A stretch of 64,000 nt of DNA, taken from Candidatus Dependentiae bacterium. GTDB lineage: Bacteria; Babelota; Babeliae; Babelales; RVW-14. The notes below the pieces were generated by a model, which was not told the origin of the DNA, ran no database searches, and saw only the letters and a program-made list of their open reading frames with translations. Below, piece by piece: positions 1 through 9,872 of this stretch; within the stretch, counting starts at the first letter, position 1; each line of letters begins with the position of its first letter. A program made the position numbers and the translations under genes. The stretch spans positions 53,942 through 117,941 of the forward strand of contig JAFEAY010000010.1 of NCBI GenBank assembly GCA_018266175.1. Direction: 5' to 3'.

Positions 1-2
1 AA

Positions 3-3000
3 CGTGTATCAATTCAGGGAAACATTACATCTGAACAACGAAAAATTTTATTCCAAGAGCTCAATGCAAAACTTTTTGGAAACATATCGATGCAAGACCA
101 ATTAGAAAATTTCCAACTACCCGTTAATAAATTGGCACGGCAATTAAAAGACTGGATCTATCTGGTCAAAACAGGAACACCGCAAGAAGCGCAAGAAGCT
201 CTTGCAAAGCTCTGGCTTGTATTTAACTTTATGCCGCCTCAAGCGGATTATGCTGAACGCATTCATCAGCTGCAAACATATGCTGCTCTGATTATTTCAA
301 ACCTGCTTGAAAACTTAACTATTAACTCAGGAGACGAAAATTATCTCGGAAAACGACTCTTCCCAATCCATTTTCTTGAAACAATCCTCTTTCAGCACCA
401 TAAAGACTCCGAAGGGCTTTATGGCGATTCTGTTATAAAACTGTGGACACAAATGAAAGAAGAGAAAAAGGGTAACGAAGCAGTAACAACAACAGATACA
501 TACGGGAAGCTAGCAGGGATTCTGACTTCTCGTGGATTAACTCAAGATCTCAAGGATACATGGAAAGTTTTTATAGATTCACTTGATAACACCGGTAAAT
601 CGATGCAAGAAATCATGAAAGTAAGCAAACTCCAGCGCCAGATTGCTTGGCTTGAAAAGAGTATGCAAGCTCTTAAACCTGGGAGTAAAAATGATGAACT
701 TCGACAGGAACTTCAAAAAGACTTAGATAAGGTAAAAGCAGAACTTGGAGCTCAAACTATTTCAGATGATGACAACAATAAAGCCAAGTTTTATCAAATG
801 CTCATAACGTTAGGCAAGCTTGATATGCTCGATTTATGGCTGCATACCTCATTTCCTAACGCTTTAAACGATTTAGCTCAATTAATTAAAGAATTTGATG
901 ATTCACAAGCATTTTTAATAGAACTTTTGAAATACAAACAGCTCATTGAAGATGTTAACGTAGCCGGCTTTGAAGATCCCACAACTTTTCTGAAAAATTG
1001 GAACGCCTTTCAAGCTGACCCAGGAAATATTTTAGATTATTTTATTCAAGACAACCTCTTTATGGAAAAGTTTAAGAATGCTCAAGGCCTTGGAAAGCTT
1101 GCAGCACTAGGTGTGATGGAAGAGCTGGTTACAAAATTTGATGCCGCGATCAAAGCGGTTACCGGCAGCACAAAATTTATAGTCACCGAACTTGCCGATG
1201 GTAAATCTTTTAATGCAGTTCGCGCAGATGAAGCATTGTTAAAAAAGCAAATCAGCACACAAAAAGATAAAATTTTTGCTTTTCATCTGATGCTTGAAAA
1301 ATATCTTAAACTGCTGCAAAAATGGTATCAACTTTCACTAGATAGCTCTATTCAGTGGATATTTGCAGGACAAAACCTCAATCAGAGTATAACATCACAA
1401 CTCGAAAAAGCAGACAAGCTGTTAAAAGAAACGCTCATAAAAAAAACGAATGACGCTGAACAGCTACAAGCAAAAGTTCATGCTGAAGGTTCTGCTATTG
1501 GTTCTACACAAGCAGGGCAAGCCGCAGACAGACTTGCCGCAAATACACATGAAGAACTTTTTACCTTCACCCATCAAAGCCTTCTGATTGTAATCACAAA
1601 ATTTATGAACCAATATGGTTTTAAAGATGAACAGCTACCACAAACAGTTCAAACACTTGATAAACATATTGCTGGTAAGAAAAAGAACTGGGGAATAATT
1701 GAAGGTGGATTGCAATATGGAAGTTATAGACCAAGCCTTGTTGGAACTCTCTTTAAAAATAATATACTCACACGAAAGTATAATTTCCCACAAGGGCTCC
1801 ATAGTGCCGCAGTAAAACTTATCTATAACACTAAAACAGAGCAATGCTCACTCACCTTCAGTATGTTTGGGGCAGACCACTATGCTCGATGGGAAAGATG
1901 TACAGATTATGTAGAATATGAAGGATTAAATCAAAACATAGGCGAAAAACCTCGTACTACTTTTATGACAAAAGGATTTGATGCTACATGGTCTCTTGAT
2001 AGCAAAAATCCAGAATCAACAATAATCAAACTACAAGCTATCATTCAAACTTTGTGCGCTATTGCTGGTGCTAATGATCAAAGCAGCGCCAGTCATTACT
2101 TTGATGATAGTCAGATGAATAAAGTGATAGAGCTTTGCGCAACCAAATACCCACGTATTCACTGCTTCTTTAATTTAGCCCTTGACAACTTAACTCAAGA
2201 TAATATTAGTAATAATACAATTAATCATCTCATGAAAATTGCAAGTAAACTTCTTGAACCAGGTGGGGAATACGCTCTTAATTCAGAAATTTATTTGTAC
2301 CGCTTGCCCTTAGCTCCTGATATGTATGGTGAAAATAAAGAAGTATTTTATGGTATTACCCCGAATAATTTCTATGAACTTGCAGGAACAGGAACACGTG
2401 ATATTAAAAGATATAAACATGCTAATATTCGAGCAATTCTTATAAAGCTTATTGAGCTAAAAGACGCATTAAACGCTGATCAAAAACTAGCATTTCTCAA
2501 CCTGATTGAAGCTCATCAAGAATATATCGTTGATCAGTGGGATACTATAAATATTCCGGAAACGCGAACTTACAATTATCAAAAACATCAATATGATACG
2601 ACACCCGAAGTTAGTTTCAAAGCATTTATTGATGCACTTCCTGCCGACCTACAAGCTCGCAAAACTGAAATACTCAGGCAATTGGTTACACAGAGCGATT
2701 ACGGCAATAACTCAGCTGTTTATAATGCCTATTACAGAAACGCTCCCTATGGTGATCCAAAAGTTCAACCACTTTCAGGCGCAGACCTAAAGCAATTTTT
2801 TGTACAACGAGGCAGTAACATTTTACGCACCCCTGCATGCACAGCTCTGTACCAAAAAGTCGAGAACACCATGAATCCAAAAGAAAAAGAAACTTTTGCT
2901 CGCCTGGTTGGAGATAGTCTTAGCCACAAAGATTATTTGATACGCGAAAATGCAAACACTTTATTTGCAACATTACAGCAAGACAATAGCCTTCAAAATA

Positions 3001-3845
3001 CACTTGCTCCATATCTTGAAAAAATTAATACCGTTAAGCTCAAGCAACTCGATACGCTTATTGCAAAAATAGCAACTGATGAAACTGATGATTCTTTTGA
3101 GAGAGCACTCAAGTTAATCGAAACAATAACCGGTATACTTGGTTATCGTAGCCTGCTCTCGTCTATTTTAGATCGTAGTGAAAACAAAAATATAAAAACG
3201 AATTTTGCTCAGTTCAAAAATAATCTCTCAAGCCCAGAGTGGCGAAATAAGTTAGATGACGTCGTTAAAGCTTACTTTCGTAAGAAGCTTGAAGATGGGT
3301 ACTTTATACCTAAACCTGCTTATAGTCGTTATAGTTCAAATACAACAAACCCTCTTATTTTGTACATAATCGAAACCATTTACCAAAAATTCCCTGATGA
3401 TCAGAATCTTATCAACTTGGCTGATAAGCAGCTTCTTGATTCAATCAAACATGATGTTCTTGATACTATTATTAAAACCAAGCAAGACGAAAAAGATCTA
3501 TTTGTACAACTCTGTGTCACTGCGCTTAGGAGAAAGAAGGCTTTGGAATTGGAAGGCTTTGCTAAGAATACTATGGCATCATATTCTATTACGCCCATTG
3601 AAAAACTATTTGCAACACTCATCTTCCTTGATGCAGAAGTTAGATCAGCAGAGTTTTTAAGAAGTTTAATTAATGAGGCAAAAGGAGTACTTTCAAACCT
3701 TTATTCTAACTATAGAGATAATGATCTGGCAAAAAAAGTACTTCAAAAGATCATATCAATCTGGGATCGTCTGAGTTTTATACAGACACCACCTGGATAT
3801 ACAAAAAAAATGCTCGAAGATCTCATTAACCCCCATGCATACTGA
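3..3845 (+). CDS. giant hypothetical protein, 5' end cut by window
   Basis: The reading frame is open from base 3 without a stop, so the first in-window ATG (base 90) is internal and the gene begins before the window; about 1280 codons are visible. I recognise no catalytic domain. The visible part is mostly alpha-helical, with lysine/glutamate-rich coiled-coil stretches (around bases 600-760 and 1230-1460). A YARWE-type motif followed by an aromatic D-Y pair (near base 1880) matches one in the phosphatase-like secreted gene at 7686-9872, suggesting a shared domain. Its N-terminus, and therefore any signal peptide, is not visible. It converges on the ATPase gene that follows, with a GC-rich hairpin between them. 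Function unknown. Confidence 0.85.
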   Translation, partial: RVSIQGNITSEQRKILFQELNAKLFGNISMQDQLENFQLPVNKLARQLKDWIYLVKTGTPQEAQEALAKLWLVFNFMPPQADYAERIHQLQTYAALIISNLLENLTINSGDENYLGKRLFPIHFLETILFQHHKDSEGLYGDSVIKLWTQMKEEKKGNEAVTTTDTYGKLAGILTSRGLTQDLKDTWKVFIDSLDNTGKSMQEIMKVSKLQRQIAWLEKSMQALKPGSKNDELRQELQKDLDKVKAELGAQTISDDDNNKAKFYQMLITLGKLDMLDLWLHTSFPNALNDLAQLIKEFDDSQAFLIELLKYKQLIEDVNVAGFEDPTTFLKNWNAFQADPGNILDYFIQDNLFMEKFKNAQGLGKLAALGVMEELVTKFDAAIKAVTGSTKFIVTELADGKSFNAVRADEALLKKQISTQKDKIFAFHLMLEKYLKLLQKWYQLSLDSSIQWIFAGQNLNQSITSQLEKADKLLKETLIKKTNDAEQLQAKVHAEGSAIGSTQAGQAADRLAANTHEELFTFTHQSLLIVITKFMNQYGFKDEQLPQTVQTLDKHIAGKKKNWGIIEGGLQYGSYRPSLVGTLFKNNILTRKYNFPQGLHSAAVKLIYNTKTEQCSLTFSMFGADHYARWERCTDYVEYEGLNQNIGEKPRTTFMTKGFDATWSLDSKNPESTIIKLQAIIQTLCAIAGANDQSSASHYFDDSQMNKVIELCATKYPRIHCFFNLALDNLTQDNISNNTINHLMKIASKLLEPGGEYALNSEIYLYRLPLAPDMYGENKEVFYGITPNNFYELAGTGTRDIKRYKHANIRAILIKLIELKDALNADQKLAFLNLIEAHQEYIVDQWDTINIPETRTYNYQKHQYDTTPEVSFKAFIDALPADLQARKTEILRQLVTQSDYGNNSAVYNAYYRNAPYGDPKVQPLSGADLKQFFVQRGSNILRTPACTALYQKVENTMNPKEKETFARLVGDSLSHKDYLIRENANTLFATLQQDNSLQNTLAPYLEKINTVKLKQLDTLIAKIATDETDDSFERALKLIETITGILGYRSLLSSILDRSENKNIKTNFAQFKNNLSSPEWRNKLDDVVKAYFRKKLEDGYFIPKPAYSRYSSNTTNPLILYIIETIYQKFPDDQNLINLADKQLLDSIKHDVLDTIIKTKQDEKDLFVQLCVTALRRKKALELEGFAKNTMASYSITPIEKLFATLIFLDAEVRSAEFLRSLINEAKGVLSNLYSNYRDNDLAKKVLQKIISIWDRLSFIQTPPGYTKKMLEDLINPHAY

Positions 3846-3846
3846 T

Positions 3847-3930
3847 ATGGCAGTGGCTATTGGTAGCTGGTTGAGCTCTGGTTCTTATGGAAGCAGTTTT
3901 GGTAGCGGTAGTAGTGGGTATAATTGGTGA
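3847..3930 (+). other. Gly/Ser-rich micro-ORF just after the large gene
   Basis: Starting one base after the stop of the preceding gene, in a different frame, an ATG opens 27 codons extremely rich in Gly, Ser and Tyr and ending in Trp. Such composition is unusual by chance and resembles the Gly-rich tail of a secreted protein. It may be the former C-terminus of the large gene, separated by a frameshift, or a stand-alone peptide. No ribosome-binding site is seen, so translation by itself is doubtful. Confidence 0.3.
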
Positions 3931-3969
3931 TTATTGATTTTAATTATTGTTGATACAAGAATGAATAAA

Positions 3970-3997
3970 GGCCCCCAGGAATTACAACCCGGGGGCC
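3970..3997. repeat. GC-rich hairpin, left copy of an inverted pair
   Basis: Ten-base arms (ggcccccagg / cccgggggcc, one mismatch) enclose the 8-base loop aattacaa. It lies between two convergent gene ends and could stop transcription from both sides, although no strong T-run follows. Its reverse complement differs at one base in 28 from the hairpin at 5509-5536, so the two copies bracket the DUF4143 ATPase gene. Both are followed on the + strand by ttgaaatta. Confidence 0.75.
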
Positions 3998-4041
3998 TTG
4001 AAATTAGAATTATTTACTCTGTTGATGAGAAAATCGCTTTC

Positions 4042-5364
4042 CTAAATCATCGATGCCGGCAGAAAAAGTATTTTATTCTTTTCATCAAATGAAAGAGGCC
4101 CCATGTAACAAAAAACACCCAGCGATGCCTGAGGTGTAGCGGCCATAAAGCTTTTCAGATTATTGAATTTTTTCGTTTCAATCTGAGAAGAATAAGTAAT
4201 TTCGAATGGAATAATTCGCCTTCCAAGCGCAACAACAAAATCAACCTCAGCTCCCCCAGCAGTTCGCCAAAAATGAATTTGATGATTTTCTGATTGAGTA
4301 TCAAGCCACGTTTGTAACTCGTTAAGAAACCAGGTTTCAAGTCGATGACCTATCAATGCGGTACTTTTCAAAACGGTAATCTCATGAATACCAGTCAAGT
4401 AACTGACCAATCCGTTGTTAATCAAATAGCCCTTTGGTGATTTCACTAACCGCTTGATAGAACTTCTGATGTAAGGAAATAATTCAGTGTATTGCAGTGT
4501 GGCAAGTAAGTAGTCTCGATATTTTGAAAGGGTAGCTCTTGAGCAATGCAAGGCATCCATAATTTTTTTATCATCTCGAACAGATCCAGTAATTTCGGCA
4601 CAAATTTTCATCAGATTTTGATACATATTTAAATCGCCGATTGAATCAATAGCGCGAATGTCTTTTTCTAAATAAGTCTGCAAATAATCACCTAAATATT
4701 TTAAGCGCAACGATTCCGTTGCTGCCGCTATGACTTCTGGAAGGCCACCCCATACCAGATGGTTGTGTAATGATTCCTGCAAAATATTTTGAAAAGGACT
4801 CATCTGTACCATAAAATCTTTCAACGCTTGCACATCTTTTTCAGAAAAAATAAGGTCAAAGACATGGTGCGGTGGTAATGAAATTCCCTCATGCAAAAAA
4901 TGTGTCGTTTCTCTGAGGTTAAACTCACGCAAATTTAAAAGCTCAACTCTACCCGCTAAAGATTCTGCAGTTAATTTATGTAAATTAAGATGCGCTGATC
5001 CAGTAAGAAGAAATTTTATAGAGTCTCTCCCTTTATGGGTATCGTATATAATCTTTATTTGATCAAATAAAGCAGGGCATTTTTGTGCTTCATCAATAAA
5101 AACCCAGAGCTTTTTTTGCCCTCCAATTTTTTGAAGTGCAGCCTGCTCAATCATCAACTCAAGCTCTTCGGCTATAACTCTGTTTCTTTGGCTGAGCACG
5201 TCCATGTTCAAGTGAACCCACTTCTTCTCAGGATTAAGGTTCATGTAATATTCAAGCAGTGTTGTTTTTCCAACACGACGGGGGCCCAAAAGGGCACTGA
5301 TGAACGGCCGCTCAAACGACTCAAAAAGGAAGGCTTCATTAGCTCTTACAATGTATTTCTTCAT
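4042..5364 (-). CDS. AAA_14 / DUF4143 family ATPase
   Basis: P-loop ATPase of the AAA_14-DUF4143 type, widespread accessory proteins of unknown cellular role. Walker A is GPRRVGKT (residues 27-34) and Walker B is LWVFIDE (86-92). The C-terminal DUF4143 half carries the typical FWRTAGGAEVDFVV stretch, resembling a restriction-endonuclease-like fold. I chose the ATG giving a protein that starts MKKYIVR; the frame extends 25 codons further but that extension looks unlike the family. No good Shine-Dalgarno sequence is present. Two near-identical GC-rich hairpins bracket the gene, which suggests a mobile or exchangeable cassette. A decayed C-terminal fragment of a close relative lies at 60983-61056. 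Confidence 0.9.
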   Translation of the reverse strand: MKKYIVRANEAFLFESFERPFISALLGPRRVGKTTLLEYYMNLNPEKKWVHLNMDVLSQRNRVIAEELELMIEQAALQKIGGQKKLWVFIDEAQKCPALFDQIKIIYDTHKGRDSIKFLLTGSAHLNLHKLTAESLAGRVELLNLREFNLRETTHFLHEGISLPPHHVFDLIFSEKDVQALKDFMVQMSPFQNILQESLHNHLVWGGLPEVIAAATESLRLKYLGDYLQTYLEKDIRAIDSIGDLNMYQNLMKICAEITGSVRDDKKIMDALHCSRATLSKYRDYLLATLQYTELFPYIRSSIKRLVKSPKGYLINNGLVSYLTGIHEITVLKSTALIGHRLETWFLNELQTWLDTQSENHQIHFWRTAGGAEVDFVVALGRRIIPFEITYSSQIETKKFNNLKSFMAATPQASLGVFCYMGPLSFDEKNKILFLPASMI

Positions 5365-5508
5365 TTTTAAACTCAAAATAACGCTTTTGCATGACAAAAT
5401 TAACACCTTAATGTTAAAATTGCGACGCAAAAGTGTCAAGGCATTGTGAAAAAATCCTTCGGCGGGAGAAATTGCCTGGATAGACTTTTTTGGTCTATCA
5501 ATGAAATT

Positions 5509-5536
5509 GGCCCCCGGGTTGTAATTCCCGGGGGCC
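5509..5536. repeat. GC-rich perfect hairpin, right copy of an inverted pair
   Basis: Perfect 10-base arms (ggcccccggg / cccgggggcc) around the loop ttgtaatt. It is the reverse complement of the copy at 3970-3997 apart from one base. It sits just past the 3' end of the leftward gene 5556-7637, where it may act as a terminator, and upstream of the ATPase gene. Confidence 0.75.
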
Positions 5537-5555
5537 TTGAAATTAAAAACGTTTA

Positions 5556-7637
5556 TTATTTTTGTTTATCGAGTTCTTCTTTTAGATGATCCATGAGCGT
5601 CTTTTTAAAACCCATTTTAAGGCTATTTTTATGCTGATCATAAAATTCTTGGGCTTCTTCTTTAGCATTGTTATCAGCACGTGCAATAACTCTAAAATAA
5701 TTTTTTAAAATATTAGTATTCGAAGGATTACTAGAATCTGCGGCATAAGTTTTATGAGAAGCAGGATCAATTATAGTAAGCCGGTTTTCTCCTACCGGCA
5801 AGATAATTTGATGATCTTTAATTAATAGAAGACATCTCATAAGCTCTGCTACAACTTTAAGCTCATTAGTTTGCTGTATTCTTATGAACATATTCTGCAA
5901 TGTAGGTCCACTTGCAAGAATATTTCTGACAATCTTATCAGTATAACCTAGAAGCTCATTGAGCGATTTGTTAGAACGTAATTCGTTCGCATTAATATAC
6001 TGTAAAAGCCATCCAAGGTAATCAATAAATTTAAATGCTCTTACTCTTGCATCAGAATGCTTAGAAGCAGCATCAATAATGTCTTGATTACTATCTATCG
6101 CTGCAATCAACTTTATAACTTCAAGTAAGCCATTCAACTCAATCGATTGTTTTTCAACTACTTTAACTTCATCCTTAATTTCACTAATAGATTCATTAAA
6201 TAATCGATCCTCTTCTTCCTCACGTCGACGTTCATCTTCCTTACGAAGATTTTCTTCTTCTTCTTCTTTACGTTGACGACGTTCTTCTTCTTCTCGCTGA
6301 AAACGCTCTTGTGCTTCTTTTCGATCTTTTTCTTCAAGAGCAGCTAATCTTTTTTTCTCTTCTTCTAGGCGAATACGCTCTTTTTCTTCTAGCTGAAAAC
6401 GCTGTTCTTCTCGTTCACGTTGTTCATTCTCACGTCGCTTACGATCTTCTTCGTCACGCTGACGACGCACTTCTTTTTCATGACGCTTCTTAATACGAAT
6501 TACTTCTTGTTCGAGCCCTATTATCTCATCCATTAAAAATCGTGCATATAATGTTGCAAGAACTTCTGCTCGAACTTGTTGCCCTGTTAAACTATAACCC
6601 CTACCTAGATTTGCTTCAGTGAAAAAAACTTGATAGCTTACCCCATCTATAATTAATTCTTTTGCAGATTGCTTATCAGAAGGAATTGGCACAGCAGCTT
6701 CTCCTGGAAACCGTATTTTTTTACTGTTGGTATAATCTCTGCAAGCAAGCAAAATATTAGTTAAAGCATTTTGAGATGTGATTAAAGGCATTCTAAATTG
6801 CGTATGGCTCAATCCATTGAGAAGGTAATAAAGTGCCCCATCAAGCGAAGGCTGATATTGATTTTTAACTCCATGTCCTTGTCCGATATACCAGAGAATA
6901 GCTGTTGCAGCCCACCATAAAAAGTTTGGCTCGTAAAATCCATTTTCAAGAAGCGAAAATGCAAGGCGTGAGCCAGGACTTCTCCATCCAATTTTTGGAA
7001 GAATAGCTTTTAAAATTTCAGCATCTTGTTTTTGCCCATTTTCTATACAAGACTTTAAAACATCTGTATAAGACCTTATCGTATCCACTCCCACATCACT
7101 TGTGTCGTCAGAAATCCAACTAACAGCATGATGATAAGAATGTTGGTCTGCCAAAGATCTTTGCACTTTAAGAATTTTTGCATGGCTATACTTCTCAAGC
7201 AGGCTATTCACAAGCTTCTCACAAGCACTTTTAATCACCTGAATTGCTTGTTCAATATTTTGAGCATCAATATTTCTTAATGCATCTCGGTTATGACCAT
7301 CAATAAGAGAACTTCTAAATACTTTAACCTCGTTGACTAGATCAGCATCTTGCTGGGAAATATCATGCTCAAGAGTATTAAGTATTTCATTTACTTTTTG
7401 ACTAAAATTTCGATAATCAATTTTGGGTTCAATTTTTATCTCTTCAATCTCAACAGCATCACCGCGTAGATGCTGTGAAATAGCCTCAAGCCCATTCTTC
7501 AAGGCTTCAAGCTTAGCCCTCAACTGAACAAGGTTTTGATGCAATCCTTGAATGCGGTCGCTCAACTCATCAGCCGCCAGTGAGCATACCAAGCTCATGG
7601 TTATTGCCATTAAAAATATTTTACCATACTGCTTCAT
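5556..7637 (-). CDS. secreted heptad-motif protein with charged coiled coil
   Basis: 693 residues. The N-terminal signal peptide (hydrophobic core up to VCSLAA) is followed at once by a leucine/lysine heptad segment (LVQLRAKLEALKNGLEAI) also found in three other secreted proteins of this window. The middle third holds about 100 residues of almost pure Arg/Glu/Lys/Gln coiled coil (roughly bases 6180-6500), flanked by helical domains I cannot name. A strong GAGGAG ribosome-binding site precedes the ATG. It is followed at 5' side by the related-type gene 7686-9872 on the same strand, 48 bases away, so the two may be co-transcribed. Function unknown; a structural or surface role is possible. Confidence 0.85.
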   Translation of the reverse strand: MKQYGKIFLMAITMSLVCSLAADELSDRIQGLHQNLVQLRAKLEALKNGLEAISQHLRGDAVEIEEIKIEPKIDYRNFSQKVNEILNTLEHDISQQDADLVNEVKVFRSSLIDGHNRDALRNIDAQNIEQAIQVIKSACEKLVNSLLEKYSHAKILKVQRSLADQHSYHHAVSWISDDTSDVGVDTIRSYTDVLKSCIENGQKQDAEILKAILPKIGWRSPGSRLAFSLLENGFYEPNFLWWAATAILWYIGQGHGVKNQYQPSLDGALYYLLNGLSHTQFRMPLITSQNALTNILLACRDYTNSKKIRFPGEAAVPIPSDKQSAKELIIDGVSYQVFFTEANLGRGYSLTGQQVRAEVLATLYARFLMDEIIGLEQEVIRIKKRHEKEVRRQRDEEDRKRRENEQREREEQRFQLEEKERIRLEEEKKRLAALEEKDRKEAQERFQREEEERRQRKEEEEENLRKEDERRREEEEDRLFNESISEIKDEVKVVEKQSIELNGLLEVIKLIAAIDSNQDIIDAASKHSDARVRAFKFIDYLGWLLQYINANELRSNKSLNELLGYTDKIVRNILASGPTLQNMFIRIQQTNELKVVAELMRCLLLIKDHQIILPVGENRLTIIDPASHKTYAADSSNPSNTNILKNYFRVIARADNNAKEEAQEFYDQHKNSLKMGFKKTLMDHLKEELDKQK

Positions 7638-7685
7638 ACCAACTCCTCTATAAATCAGTTATTTTTATACGCCCCAATTACTCAC

Positions 7686-9872
7686 TTAATTACTCGGTTT
7701 ATATTTCTCAACAAACTTCTCTTGATTGGAATCAATCGATGGATGTCGGATTGTTCTGAGATAATCAATCGCTTGTCGTGGCGACATCCCGTGCCGTGCA
7801 ATCAACCACACCGCAAGCATTGTTCCAGTACGACTTTGGCCAAACTGACAATGAACAACCGCCCTTTTTTTTGTCTTATGCGCTTGGTCAACCGCTTGCA
7901 AAAATTCTTGAATTTGAGCAGGTTCTGGTGTATCGCCACTTGGAATATAAAGAAATTTATCAACAACACTTGTTTGACCTTGTTTGCCCAATGTACCAGG
8001 CCACCAAGCTTCGTTATTTAAATCTTTATTTAACGAAACTATCAAGCCAATCCCCAACCATTCAAGCATTTTTATATCACGAGTACTGGCTGGCTGCTGC
8101 ATGCCGGCAAGAAGCTGAGGTGCAACCCAGGAAAAATTTTGTGTTGCAAGCCTGAATGCAAGTACCGCATCAAGCGCATGAAAATCATGACCCTGCTCTC
8201 GTAAATAATTAAGCGCTTCAAGGCATTGATCTATAAAATGAGTATATTTAAGATCTTTTTGATAAAGATGATTAAATTCTCGCTCTTTTTGTTGGTTCGT
8301 AAATGGACAAACGTCATAAATAAATTGAGTTAACGTTGCTGGCAGCTGTACCGGCTTAAGGGCTTGATATGCTTTTTTAAACAGATCAAGCGTTGGTTGC
8401 CGAGTAATTAAATCATGCGCTTGGTTTGCAAAAAATTGCTCCGCAAGAGCTTGAGCGTCTGGAACTGTACCTAAGCTGAGTGGCACATACAAAGCAGACA
8501 AACTGGTTGCATTTGCTTTGGTCAGGGCATCACCACGCGTCAGGCTATAGCCACCAACACTATCAATTATTTTTTTAACTTGATCTTTTAAATCGATAAT
8601 ACTTCCTGCTGCCTGTAGGATCACCTTAAGCTCGGTGCTTGCACCAAGACCAAATCTCCCCCAGCTTCCACGACGGGCAAAAAAGTCAGCATGCTGCTCA
8701 ATCAGGTTCAGCAAACCCACCCACGTTACTTGGCTGAACGTTTCATACCGCTTGTCTTTGACTATTTTTTGTACAATATTTTGAATCAGCCCTCCGCGAA
8801 AACTGCTCACCGCGCAAACTTTTTTTACCGGATCTTGAGTAACATCTTGATCGTACACATCGAGTTCATGCTCAGTTAACGTTTTGTAATCAGGGATAAC
8901 GACTTCGTCAGGGGTTTTGGCAAAGTCTATTGGTGATGGCGTATGACAGGCTTTAAAATAAAAAAGATCGGCTTGTGCTGCGTACTCTGGTTTTTGGAAA
9001 AATCGCTTGATGATTTCAAAAACTTTTTGCCAATCATTATTCCCGTCATCACTGGCCTTAATCACATCAAGGGCTTTTGTTAAAAAAAAGTTCGGGCGTT
9101 GACCATTCAGTGAACTATCCAAAATATAGCCTTTTAAACGCTCCACCAAGTTTGTATCTTTTATGATTTTTTTGAGTGCATCAAAAGCTTCACCGCTTTT
9201 TTTCATCACTGGACCCGCAACTATTTTTTCTTTGCCAGCAGAATCCGTAACTTTTTGTGTAAGACCTCCCGTTGCTTGAGCAAGTAATAAAGTAATTTTG
9301 GCCAGAACATCAAGCTGGGAGCTGTACCACTGATTCTCTTGAAATGGCCAAGCAAAGGTAACACCGTTATGGTCGATGCTCATAACCGCGCCACTTACAT
9401 CCATCAGTGCTGCAATCATCTGCGCATAGTCGGCAACTTTTTCCCAACGAGCATATTCGTTAGGGCCTGAATAGTGAATGGTAATGACGCCTTGCTTGGC
9501 AGCTCGATTGTGCTTAAATTCAAGCGTTGCTTGAGTTCCAGGCGTTAACTGATAGGTAATAGTTTGAGAAAATTCACCGGTTGTATCATCAAAAACATCG
9601 GAAGCTAGAGTAACCGTAACACCATCAACTTTAAGGTTAATAAACTTTTTAATGTTACTTGCAACAAAATAAGGAGCTTTGCCTTGATTCAAATTTTCGT
9701 AAATAGAGATTAGACCATTTTGAAGCGCTTGCAGCTTGTGCTTGAGGCTTGTCAAAGAGGCATGCAGATCTGCAAGCTTTGTAGGAAGGTCATCGGCAGC
9801 AGTCAGCGTGGGGCTGCATGCAAGGGTTATAAGAAAGAGTGTGGTGAGAACAGACTCATAGAGCTTGGCCAT
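7686..9872 (-). CDS. secreted heptad-motif protein with C-terminal dual-specificity/tyrosine phosphatase
   Basis: 728 residues from the ATG preceded by AGGAGA; a longer frame exists but the signal peptide (MAKLYES to TLTAADD) starts here. After the signal come a Leu/Lys heptad segment (LTSLKHKLQALQNGL) and a region with the YARWE motif shared with the first gene of the window. The C-terminus has the cysteine phosphatase signature HCQFGQSRT (His674, Cys675, Arg681), followed by the helix typical of dual-specificity phosphatases. Such enzymes remove phosphate from Tyr or Ser/Thr; with a signal peptide, the target is probably outside the cytoplasm, perhaps in the host. That last point is inference. 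Confidence 0.88.
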   Translation of the reverse strand: MAKLYESVLTTLFLITLACSPTLTAADDLPTKLADLHASLTSLKHKLQALQNGLISIYENLNQGKAPYFVASNIKKFINLKVDGVTVTLASDVFDDTTGEFSQTITYQLTPGTQATLEFKHNRAAKQGVITIHYSGPNEYARWEKVADYAQMIAALMDVSGAVMSIDHNGVTFAWPFQENQWYSSQLDVLAKITLLLAQATGGLTQKVTDSAGKEKIVAGPVMKKSGEAFDALKKIIKDTNLVERLKGYILDSSLNGQRPNFFLTKALDVIKASDDGNNDWQKVFEIIKRFFQKPEYAAQADLFYFKACHTPSPIDFAKTPDEVVIPDYKTLTEHELDVYDQDVTQDPVKKVCAVSSFRGGLIQNIVQKIVKDKRYETFSQVTWVGLLNLIEQHADFFARRGSWGRFGLGASTELKVILQAAGSIIDLKDQVKKIIDSVGGYSLTRGDALTKANATSLSALYVPLSLGTVPDAQALAEQFFANQAHDLITRQPTLDLFKKAYQALKPVQLPATLTQFIYDVCPFTNQQKEREFNHLYQKDLKYTHFIDQCLEALNYLREQGHDFHALDAVLAFRLATQNFSWVAPQLLAGMQQPASTRDIKMLEWLGIGLIVSLNKDLNNEAWWPGTLGKQGQTSVVDKFLYIPSGDTPEPAQIQEFLQAVDQAHKTKKRAVVHCQFGQSRTGTMLAVWLIARHGMSPRQAIDYLRTIRHPSIDSNQEKFVEKYKPSN

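Noticed and set aside
6311-6493. Leucine-rich 60-codon frame opposite the charged coiled coil
   Set aside because: It is the mirror image of Glu/Lys/Arg codons of the real gene and has no start signals.
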